NCBI GenBank assembly: GCA_030407085.1
Contig: CM059584.1
Span: 140,172,001-140,236,000, forward strand
From: Trichopria drosophilae
Taxonomy: Eukaryota > Arthropoda > Insecta > Hymenoptera > Diapriidae
DNA: 64,000 nt
Reading direction: 5' to 3'
Shown here: in pieces, positions 48,440 through 64,000 of the stretch
How positions within the stretch are numbered: position 1 is the first letter of the stretch
Layout: each line of letters opens with the position of its first letter
Notes under the pieces: generated by a model
The model's database searches: none
What the model saw: the letters and a program-made list of their open reading frames with translations, nothing else
What the model was told of the DNA's origin: nothing
Translations under genes and position numbers: made by a program

Positions 48440-50317
48440 GGGGTTCACCGGTAAAATTTTTTTATTGTTTTAAATAATAATTTAGATCATAAATAACGCA
48501 AATAAAATCTAAAAACCAATTAATTTATTAATTTGGGTATCTTATTTGCCAATTAAAAACTCTTCCGTTTGAACGCGCGCCAGTTTCGTTAACGTCACTA
48601 TGCGGGTTCGCCTGTCAACCAATCCCGTTCGCATATTCTGCTGTGCCTGCATGTTTAACCTCAATAGTTTGCTTCGAAGTTTTTATTATGGAAAAAAGGG
48701 ACATAAGACCTGCTGATAAGATTCATACACTTTATTATGCCGTTTTTTGTGTTTTCTTCATTGCAAAAATAGTTTTAAAATCTATGTACAGGGTGAATTC
48801 CTAAAGGCGGAACATTCCATGTTATTCCGCTCAGCCAATAGCGATCGAGGATTACTGTGAGATCCGACTACGTCAGCCAATCAGATACGTCGCTGCGTTA
48901 GGGAGTCAAATGTTAAAACAAACAGAATATGCCAGTATTGCCAGTAAATATTCTTCCAAAAGTTATTTTCATTTCGTAATATTACATTTGCGTGCAAAAT
49001 GACTGACAAAACGAATTATATGATATTAGTCAACGGAAAAACTTTAATGTATTTCGTAAACTGTTCACCCAATTTTTCATGCGATTAAAAATTAGCTGTG
49101 ATATGTAATCGCAAGTTTTTCCTTTTGTAGTGTCTTGGATGGGCGAATTAAAAGGCACGCGTCGTAATAAGTAAAAATGTATATATTAATTAAATGGTAA
49201 TAAGTACTTCACAAAATATAATAGTTTTAACAGAATGAGTTGTCGCGCTAATGGTTACATTGAGTCTGTCTTTCGTGTTCGTTACGCGCGCTCAGTGGTC
49301 TGCGGCGTTGCCAAACGCAGGGCTGCCACTCGCGATCGTCTAGGGATAATCCCTATATTCAAGTACATTACACCTTTGAATTTTAACAAATAATTCATTT
49401 TGCATGGAAACGTAAAATTACGAAAATATAATAACTTTTGGAATTATACTTATTCTGTTTGTTTTGATATTTTTTAACATAACGCATCGACGCATTCGAT
49501 TGGTCGACGTAGTCTGATTTCACAGTGATCCTCCAACGTCATTGGCTAAGCGGAATAACATGGAATGCCCTATGTTCCACCGTTAAGAACCCAGTAAGTA
49601 AACGAAAAGGGATTAAGGGCTTTTATCTTTTATTCTTTTATTGAACATTCGGAATTGGCAATTTTCCAATTCCTTTATAGGAATTCACGCGTGAGACATG
49701 TGAATTCCGTTGAATTCTGATACGCAACTTTTTATTCCGCGCATTTCCATTGAATTCCCTAACCTAACCTAAAATAATATGGATTCGTTGGAACTGTCAG
49801 GAATTAAAATTGTAATTTTTTATTCCGCGCAATTCCATTCAATTCCCTAACCTAACCTATAATGTTTACATCAATATTCTCAGGGATTCCTTGGAATTCG
49901 CAGGAATTGCAAATTTAACTTTTCTATTCCAGTGAATTCCATCCAATACCTTCAATAAAGGGATTCAACGGAATTCAAAATTCCAATCTCTTTCCATTTG
50001 CTGGGAATTCACCCTGTACATATATAGGTAACATTTATCAGCTACAAGGACGCACCTTTGGATGAAAAATTTTCGGAGCAAACTTTTGAGGTTAAACATG
50101 ACATAAATGCACAGTAGAATATTCGAACGGGATTGGTTGACAGCCGAACCCGCATAGTGACGTCACACGAAACTGGCACGCGTTCAAACGGAAGAGTTTT
50201 TAATCGGCAAATAAAATACCCAGATTAATAAATTAATTTTTTTTTTCGATTTTATTTGTGTTATCTGTTATCCAAATTATTAATTAAAATAATAAAAAAA
50301 TTTTACCGGTGAACCCC
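48440..50317. mobile_element. 1.9-kb TIR element (nest level 2)
   Basis: GGGGTTCACCGGTAAAATTT at the left and AAATTTTACCGGTGAACCCC at the right. TIR homology runs about 250 nt, including CACTATGCGGGTTCG and its complement. The flanks read ATT|GGGG and CCCC|ATT, which suggests a 2-3-bp duplication of the PIF/Harbinger or ISL2EU type. No transposase frame. Confidence 0.75.
48789..50016. mobile_element. Inner TIR element (nest level 3)
   Basis: TA-CAGGGTGAATTCC ... GGGAATTCACCCTG-TA. A long internal inverted repeat (ATTCCATGTTATTCCGCT at 48819, complement at about 49550; CTACGTCAGCCAATC, complement near 49500) suggests that 48789-49595 is itself an element with a further GAATTC-rich segment added on the right. 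Confidence 0.65.
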
Positions 50318-51420
50318 ATTTTACTACTCTGAGAGTAAAATCCCTAGGAAAATTGTAAAATTAACATCGAGTTTGTAAATTTACAGCTTCCAGAGTAGTA
50401 AAATTAAATTAATCTTGTCAATTTACTGCTTCTGAAATAGTCAAAATGACAACTTTCAGAGTAGTAAAATTACTACTCGCAGGATAGGTAATTATTACGA
50501 CCTACTCTGAGAATAGCAATTTTACAATTTTGTTGTTAAATTATTATTGCAGTGGTACAATACCTAGCCAAATAGGAATTTTACATTTTTCAGAATTGCG
50601 ATTTTAAACTTTCTCTAGTAAAACTGTGGTTTAATTTTACTCCATAGTAATTTTACAAATGAATTTTTTACAGTGTATAAATACTGCCAATTTCCATCGG
50701 TTTTTCACTCTTTTCAATTGTCTCAAAACAATCGAAACAAAGAGTTTGTCTTTTTCTGCGTGTATATAAAATAACAAAAATACATAAAACATTTTTTTAA
50801 TCTTACTTTTCTCGCTTGAAAATATGTTGTTTCAAATTGTTGTTATATGAAACAAAAGTTAATTTACATATAATTTTATGACGTTGTGCATCTATTCAAT
50901 AATCATTATTTATGTTTTTAATAATTTTATCATAATAGTAAATTCAGTATTCACTGAACACAATTCCAAATTTGGTATCCGTCGGGATAAGATTTAATGT
51001 TTGGAATCGTTGGTATTCAAGAGGATCCAGAATATATCTTTTGCAATGCTGGAGCTGAAATTCAAAATTAATTTAAGGCCATGGTTATTCAAGGGAATTC
51101 ATTAAAATGAGTTTGAATTCCAAAATATGGAATACAGTGGAATTAATTTTGAAGTGGTAATTGATAGATTTCTAGGGGATTCAACATTTTTTTATGCCAT
51201 ATTTGGTATTTAATGGTATTTTTTAACCGGAGGAATTTGAGGGGTTTCAATGAGATATTTTTTAATTCCAAATCTTGTATTTGCTGGAATTTATTTTGAT
51301 GGCCGTTTGTAGAACGGCATTTGAGAGGATTCAATAAGACAAAATTCTTTTCATAATTGAGGTTTTATTGGGATTAAAAATACCTTTTTTGAACAAAATG
51401 AGATAAAAATAATCAAATTT
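50318..51420. other. Intergenic AT-rich stretch, no gene seen
   Basis: Runs of AGTAGTAAAATT/TTTTACTACTC words (50330-50690) and AATTC-rich degenerate sequence (50940-51420) belonging to the outer element. No exon-like frame. Confidence 0.4.
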
Positions 51421-51463
51421 TAATCTCCATTAATCCCCTTTCAATTCAATCTTTTTTCGTTTA

Positions 51464-51500
51464 CTGGGAAGAGGACTTGAATTAGGGTCGAAACGTCAAC
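51464..51500 (+). ncRNA. Hammerhead-like core fragment (PLE-type)
   Basis: GAAGAGGACTTGAATTAGGG then TCGAAACGTC: the 3' half of a PLE-type hammerhead (GAC/GTC stem, GAAAC core). The first core bases (CTGA) are replaced by the CTGGG end of the neighbouring element, so it cannot be functional as it stands. Confidence 0.3.
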
Positions 51501-51639
51501 TTATTGAATTTTATTACTTAAATTTTCTTTTATTATTCATTAATTTTACTACTTCTTAATTTTTTTCTTATTTTTATAATAGATAATACCAAAACTATAA
51601 ATTTTATTTTTCAATGGTCGATACTAAACAAATTTTTTT

Positions 51640-52310
51640 TAATGTCGTAAGTGAAGTGGCGCTTCTGAAAAACTATGTACAAACTATTTTTTTTGTTGTT
51701 TTCCATTGCTAAACTAAGTTTACATGGTATGTTTTTAAGTATCATAGATAATTCACGAAAAACAATAATAAAAAAGTCAATGTATTCGTTGGTTTCATGA
51801 AAGAACGCTAGGTGGCGCTTAAATCCGCAAGTGAACTTGCACTTCTGAAAGACTATGTACAAACTATTTTTGTTGTTGTTTTCCATTACTAAACTAAGTT
51901 TACATGGTATGTTTTTAAAGTATCATAGTTAATTTACGAAAAACAATAATAAAAAATTCAATGTATTCGTTAGCTTCATGAAAGAACGCTACGTGGCGCT
52001 TAACTCCGCAAGTGAACTTGCACTTCTGAAAGACTATGTACAAACTATTTTTTTTGTTGTTTTCCATTGCTGAACTAAGTTTACATGGTATGTTTTTAAA
52101 GTATCATAGATAATTCACGAAAAACAATAATAAAAAAGTAAATGTATTCGTTGGTTTCATGAAAGAACGCTACGTGGCGCTTAAATCCGCAAGTGAACTT
52201 GCACTTCTGAAAGACTATGTACAAACTATTTTTGTTGTTGTTTTCCATTGCTAAACTAAGTTTATATGGTATTTTTTAAAACTATCGTAGATAATTCAAG
52301 AAAAACACAT
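51640..52310. repeat. Tandem array, 181-bp unit, about 3.7 copies
   Basis: GAACGCTACGTGGCGCTTAA (or AGGTGG) recurs with 181-nt spacing (51806, 51987, 52168). Each unit holds ACTATGTACAAACTATTTTT and CATGAAAGAACGC. The same unit forms an array inside the kinase gene at 57840-58390. Confidence 0.9.
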
Positions 52311-52975
52311 TTTTTTTAAAGCACCAAAATATAGTATTTCTATAGGATTAATTAAAATTGAAGACAAGTTTTACACATTTGGAGAAGGAATAAACTGGGA
52401 ACAAAGAACATGAAATTTGCACACTTATATCAAACTTTATTAAAACCATCAATTTAGCGTTTACAGTAGAAAAGAAGCTTACCAATTTCCCTTTACACGC
52501 ATCGACAAACCTAACCAAAAGGAAGAAATTTGACAAATTGGAGCTGACATGCGAAGTGTCGGAAAATGAAAAGTAATACTGAAAGGACCACGTCACGTTT
52601 ATAGTTTCGAATGCAATTCATTCATACAGAAAAGACAGGTTTCGACGTACGTAAACATCCTAATGGTATCTTTAACAATCAGTTATAACAAAGGTAAGTG
52701 TTTCTCTCACTCGCATTCCCATTGCAACAATATATCGATGCCGCATGATTTACAATATATTTATATTTCTTATATGCAAGGTTAGGGTGTGTTGTTGTTT
52801 ATCTCTCCTTCCATACATATATATGTAAATATATATATATATTTTATCCATGCATATATATTCTTCAAGAATATTTCTTAAAGCAACAACGGCATATCAC
52901 TAGAAAAGGTTTTGGTCTTCCGCACAGTTGAGTCGGATACCAGCATATATATACATATATATATATATATACATA

Positions 52976-53197
52976 CAGTAGAACCTCCGTTATCGAATGC
53001 GGTCGAGACAACGCGGGGCATTTAAATTTCCGTTAACGAATATTTGTGGAGAAAAAATCGACCCCCCCCCCCACCTATACCTATAGCCGGCCATCTACAA
53101 CGTGGTGTCTAGAGTGGGGGGACTGAGGGGAAATTATTCGTTAACGGAGTCGTCTGAATATTCGATGACGGAGTATTCTATAACGGAGGTTCTACTT
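52976..53197. mobile_element. pogo/Tigger-like MITE, 'AGAACCTCCG' type
   Basis: TA-CAGTAGAACCTCCGTTATCG ... ATAACGGAGGTTCTACTT-TA. Its TIR is the most like canonical Tigger/pogo ends. Inserted in a (TA)n microsatellite that continues on both sides (52810-53300). Confidence 0.8.
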
Positions 53198-53584
53198 TAT
53201 ACATATATATTTGTTTTTTTTTTGTTTTCACACGCACGCACACATACATATGTATATATTTACACATACTGACATATACATATATACATATATATATATG
53301 CATAATTTAAAAAGTTGTAGTTTCGTGACTCTTATTTCGCTAAATAAAAATATATTTTTCATATTTTTCATTAGAGAATATTTTCAACGTATCGTTATAT
53401 TAAATATATCTTCTTCTTCATCAAACATAATTCTCTCGCGCGATCGCAAAAACAGGAAACTCGAATTCCGAGTCGAGGTTGGTCCGTTCGACCAAAATAA
53501 TATTGAGAATCCTCTCTTCAATTGAATATCTTCAACTCGGGGTTCGTACACTTGGCCAATCGCTTTCGATTCCATCTCCGTCAG

Positions 53585-53841
53585 TCATCTTTGGTATCGG
53601 TGCACCTTACAAACTTGCACCGTTTCCTCGCCAGTGATTTTCTGTTCCCTGAATTTGGCGTACAAACGCATCAGTCTTCGCCCTAATATATCATTGCGTA
53701 TCACTTCCTCCTTCATCAAAAAGGCATATATTGGATATCTCATCTCCAGGAAGAAAGCTTCGGTACGATTACATACATCACGTAGACGAAAAAATTGCAC
53801 TTGAGATTTGCGTGTTACGCTTATCGTCACCGAAGACGATG
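53585..53841 (-). CDS. Candidate 3'-terminal coding exon, unknown protein
   Basis: A strong polypyrimidine tract and acceptor (TTTTGTTTTAAG) precede 53841. The frame then runs 84 codons to TGA at 53587-53585, reading SSSVTISVTRKSQVQFFRLR, EAFFLEMRYPIYAFLMKEEV and RRLMRLYAKFREQ. Composition is balanced and unlike nearby repeats, and a stop lies just before the acceptor, so it would be an internal or last exon rather than a complete gene. It follows the kinase stop by about 250 nt on the same strand: an alternative last exon of that gene or the end of another gene is possible. The frame continues open for 66 further codons past the TGA. I do not recognise the protein. Confidence 0.35.
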
Positions 53842-54091
53842 CTTAAAACAAAAATAAAAAAAGAAAAGTAAACGAATGTCAAAATATCCCATACACATCA
53901 CGTCGATCAAGCTGGTTGCGCGAATCAATCGTCACTGACATATAATGGGATGTATGTACAAAGATGTCGCTATATATTTACATTAACGCTTCTAGCAGCA
54001 TCCGTTTAGGAATAATGCGACTTTTCGATGGTGTCGCTCAAAAATGCATTAGAAACGAAAAAAAAAGAATGAAACTATAGAATCGGTATCA

Positions 54092-60012
<5,921 letters not shown>

Positions 60013-63000
60013 CTGAAACACAAAGAAAAAAGCTCTTGTTATTGAAATTCGATCTGACCGAAAGCATTCGCGTTTTAACCCCATACCCCGTCGCAAGTTA
60101 ATTATAACCTGTGAAATTGTTCAAATTTGCCAAACAGTTATGATCTGTAAATTATATAAACGTTATGTAATCGATATTCGTGCTTAAACATTCTGCACCT
60201 CTTAAAAATTAATTAATATATTACTAAAATTTAATAAAAATGTTGGCGACATTAAAAAACATCGAATTTTGGTAAAACTTTTCAAATTCGAGAAATATTG
60301 TAATATTTTTCTAGCAATAATATAATGTATGGAAAAGTAAGTAATAATAAACTTAAAATCAACAATTTAGTCGAGGCAAATATACTCCTGGCAACAACCC
60401 TTTATAACTCAAATAAACACGCATTTCATTAATTAAAATCAATATTCGCAAAATAAAACAGGATAATTACTTAGTTAAGTAAATTCGGTACCATGTGCAA
60501 AATTATATTGTTTACACAATTCGTAAACTATTTTTATTTATTATCGAAGCGAATGCATCCTAACATTTGTTAACAAACAAAATATCGGTTAGCTTTTACT
60601 ATCAACTTCCTAATTAAAATTCATTTAACCGAACACAAATTTATTTGTTAAATGTGTAAAGGGATTCTAAAGTGGTCCATCGATAGAAATCGTAAATTAA
60701 AAATTACTCAATTAATTTTTCAAAATTCGGGCTATGTAAATGCAATTCAAATTTTAAAATACGGTCACCTAACAAATATTAAAAAAATTCATTGATAATA
60801 GACAACGAATTTTCGGAAATAAATGTTATTTTTGTTTCCAAGAATTCTTGGTCAATTCTCTTTCAAAGCCTTTAGGATTTTTTAGTCGATCTTTTTCATT
60901 AATTCTAAATACACGTACAATTCCCAAAATTTAAACAAATTGATTTTCAGTGTAAATTTTTTATTAAATTTCGAAAATACAATAGCAATTGGCTGAATCG
61001 TCAGGAATAATTAAAATATAACGGCGTTCGTAAAATTCATTTTTAATTCGCATATCCGTTCATATTTTTTGTGTGTCCACGCAGCATTCGGCGGGAATGC
61101 AACTTTAAAAAGTTATTGAATGGCGCGTTTATTCGGTGTTCCGCACGTGCGCTTGCATTACTTGGTGTAAAGACCCGATTTTCGAGTTCTTCATTGCCCG
61201 GTCCGAAAGTCCCGGTTCGCGCTTATCGAACGGAAACCAGATTTCGTCCTGTACAGCGACCTCCTTCGGCAATATTTGCCAAAAATTGTTTACAGATTCC
61301 ATCATTTTCATTAAAAAACAAATTTTTATTGTCATTTTTAACAAAAAAATTGCTCTCAAATGATTCGATTGTTTAATAAAAAGATTTCTTTTAGAGCACT
61401 TTTAGATGTCTTAAATATTGTTCAGAAAGAACTCTTAAAGTTACCATGTATCGTGGAATTGTAAAAGCACTTTTATCATCGGCATATGAACTACTGTCAC
61501 GCAAGTTCATTTATGGATTCGATCGCCATCTAGCGTCTCTATAAGAAACTTAGATTTTAAAACTGTGGATCGGTCTACAAAAAAAATACAAAATACTCTT
61601 CGAGAGTATTATTGTAAGTAAGAATTCTTGAAGAATTCATTTCTTAGGTTATCGTAATTAGGATCTATTGATGGAGTATTTTATACGGTACAACCCCTGT
61701 AAGTTACGTGCTGATAAAGTTCTTAGAAAAAAACTTTTCTTTGTTTACAAAATTGATTCTTCAATTATATTACTAAAATATTAAAAAAAAAAGTGTTACG
61801 GAGGGATTCTTAGTTCATTTCCTTCAATGTCACCATTCTAACCTTGGCATCCTCTAATTGTGAAATACGTATTACATTGGTCACATTAATTAGAAAAATA
61901 ATTTTCGAGGAAATTATTTTTAAAATGTCCTTCCACATAACGTTGCGTTAAAAAATGGCCTTAACAAATTGAAAATTATTCCCAACGAATAAAGCCGAAG
62001 CACGTTCGCTCGTAAATACGAAGTGAAAACGGAGAATTGTTGAGTTCCACTTTTCTCGGTTGCCGCGTGTGGCGTAATTTGTATATCGTTCTGGAATCGT
62101 GTCATCGCAGCCACGAAATTCCAGTCTCGTTTAACCTCGGCTTACGCCAGAAAAGTTGCAAGGCGATAATGCCCGCCGGTTATGAAAAGTCCCCCAAATA
62201 TCATTATCGGTTGCCCTGCGCGAGGGACTTTCTTCTCGAAGGGATGATTCTACCCAACGTAAGAAAATTTACAGAAAAAAAGATAAAAGAATGCCGCCGT
62301 AATCCCTGCAATAAATGGTAACGAACAAAAATGTCGCCGTTACAGCGTCCTTCCTTTCGGACGAAAATGCGTCATGGGTTTTTTCCTCGGCTTTCAAATT
62401 TTCTCCGACTCCACGATGTCGAAATCCGGAACGGAATGCCCTTCCCTCATAATTCCCTTTACAATGAGGCCCATTTTTCACATTTGCAGTTTACTTCCGC
62501 CATTTTCATACCATCGACCTTCCCAAAAACACCACAAAATAATAAAGAAACTTGAGACTAGAAATAAGAGCGCAAAATTACCATAAAAGTGAAAGTTGGC
62601 AAAACCACAGGAAACGGTTTTGATAATTATGAAATATGCTTGCTCGAAAGTAAAACAAATATCCAATAAACTTATATCAAACGCAGCACAAACAAAAATA
62701 ACTTTTACAATAAAAATTAAGGCGAAAATTGAAGTGAAAGCGAAACTCGAATTACGCGCGTCCATTAAATCTCCGTATGACCGTTAAAATCATCGTCGCT
62801 TCAAATTTTTATTTTCGATACTTATTACGAGTCGATTTGAAATGTACTGGTAAAAGTGACTCCATAAAAAGCGTAATACGTTACGAGCGTATTAGTTCAT
62901 CGTTTCCAACGCGTAATACGTTGATACTCGAAACCAATTTTTCGTCGAGTCGAATAGTCGCAAGTAAATATTTACTTGAATGAAGAAAACATTTTATTTG

Positions 63001-64000
63001 ATGCAGTACCAATTCCTAAATACTTTTTACGTTTTGAATAATGCCAATTAGATATTTACTTGAATTAAGAAAATATTTTCTTAATTTGAGTATGTTAAGT
63101 AAATGTCGTCTTGAATTGAGAGAATATTTTGTTGAATTAAATGCTTCAAGTAAATATTTGGTTGAATCAACGCAATTATTTTGTCAAAAATAAAAGCGAA
63201 ATTATTAAAGTTGGTGAAACCGTCTCAGAGACAGAATTGAGCGCGTCTGAAAAGTAAAAGCGCGAATGCGTTCGGCAAACGTTCGCCAATATATGCTCGA
63301 CCTCGGTAAAGAAAACAATTCAAACGAAACAATTAAAGCCGCGCTACAAGGAAAAAGCGAGACAAAATGAGCAAGTTTCAGCTTCCTTCTCCACAGATAA
63401 CCTCACATTTACTCGGATTGCGAGCTGTCGTACATCAACGTTAAAAAAAAATTATTAAGATTAATTAACGCGATAGAGAACGAGTATTATATTCTGAGAA
63501 AGCGAAATTAAATATGCCTGCCTTTAATAATATTTTTAGAAAACCGCCTTTCTTTTTTTTTCCCCTGCATTTTAAGTACGAGATTTCTAGTAAAATTTTA
63601 TGCGTCGGCGATTAGATTTAAATTCGGATACTTTTGCCACACTCGAATTTTTCTTTGTGTGACATTTTTAGTATACACTTAATCCGCATTTCTTATCTTT
63701 CCGTCTCTTGTTTTGTGCGTCAACATACTTATGCTAAAGTAACTTGTTTTCAAAAGTTTTGATGTCTGTTTCGTGATGTTAGTCAGTTGCGAGTTATGCA
63801 ATTACTACATAGTTAAAGCTGTAATTAGTTTCACGGTTACAGCTAACTGTTTATATGCTCCAAGAAGCTGATTCGCGGGACATAATGTAAGTAATTTTTC
63901 AAAGTTTTTTTGAAACTTTGTATGATTAGGAATTAAAAAATGGTGGACTAAATATGCAGAATTTACTAAAATAAGTATTTTTATGCTCCATTTTGTTAAT
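60013..64000. other. Region upstream of the visible kinase exons
   Basis: No supported exon, although the kinase needs at least one more 5' exon. 61930-62560 and 63200-63400 are richer in CpG than the rest and could be regulatory or contain an untranslated first exon. Short open frames on both strands overlap one another and show no family motif. 60655-60890 is a diverged copy of the 56.7-kb repeat. Confidence 0.4.

Larger units (their letters stand above)
48293..51468. mobile_element. Outer inverted-repeat element (nest level 1)
   Basis: CCCAGTAAACGAAAA at 48293 recurs inverted as TTTTTTCGTTTACTGGG ending at 51468. Both flanks inside are rich in AATTC/GAATTGAAT words. It begins one base after the lamin TATA-like motif region. 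A third CCAGTAAGTAAACGAAAA-like end occurs near 49590. Coding content none. Confidence 0.45.

Noticed and set aside
61071..62983. Cluster of 60-100-codon frames on both strands upstream of the kinase
   Set aside because: They overlap on opposite strands, show no motif and have no consistent splice sites. A kinase first exon could hide here but none could be supported.

Overview
This is a eukaryotic window, almost certainly from an insect. It is AT-rich, has GT-AG introns, and carries two conserved animal genes: a B-type lamin and a JIL-1/MSK-type tandem kinase. A hymenopteran, perhaps parasitoid, host is a guess. It rests on an ankyrin gene whose C-terminus resembles the PRANC domain, which is known mainly from poxviruses, Wolbachia and parasitoid wasps.

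Layout. Positions 1-1918 hold the 3' part of an intron-free ankyrin/PRANC-like gene on +. Positions 2.3-9.8 kb hold no host gene; the stretch is bounded by inverted repeats and contains a piggyBac-like foldback, a Penelope-like element (PLE) remnant and copies of an 'ATGGCGG' dispersed repeat. Positions 10.95-47.90 kb hold a complete lamin gene on -, with eight coding exons (602 aa) joining in phase and ending in a CaaX box encoded by a 36-nt last exon. Its first intron is about 27 kb and all but the smallest introns are full of repeats. Positions 48.2-48.3 kb look like its CCAAT-rich promoter, with a stack of nested inverted-repeat elements immediately upstream. Positions 54.09-60.01 kb hold six exons of a JIL-1/MSK kinase on -, lacking only the N-terminal exon(s). 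One further short candidate coding exon of unknown identity lies at 53.6-53.8 kb. Positions 60-64 kb carry no exon I can support.

Repeats dominate. I see (i) long foldbacks with TTAA/CCC ends (piggyBac-like); (ii) at least nine short elements with CAGT...ACTG ends at TA targets (pogo/Tigger-like MITEs), several nested; (iii) PLE fragments with GIY-YIG coding sequence and hammerhead-like cores; (iv) decayed LINE reverse-transcriptase fragments; (v) tandem arrays with units of 40, 146, 181 and 230 bp; (vi) the dispersed 'ATGGCGG' family.

The lamin and the kinase are transcribed in the same direction. Both act in the nucleus: lamin builds the nuclear lamina, and JIL-1/MSK kinases phosphorylate histone H3. 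They are separate genes, and nothing in the sequence shows co-regulation. The most unusual observations are the tandem copying of a lamin splice acceptor, the giant foldbacks on both sides of lamin exon 6, a PLE insertion with a visible target duplication, and an apparent empty site of a MITE elsewhere in the window.
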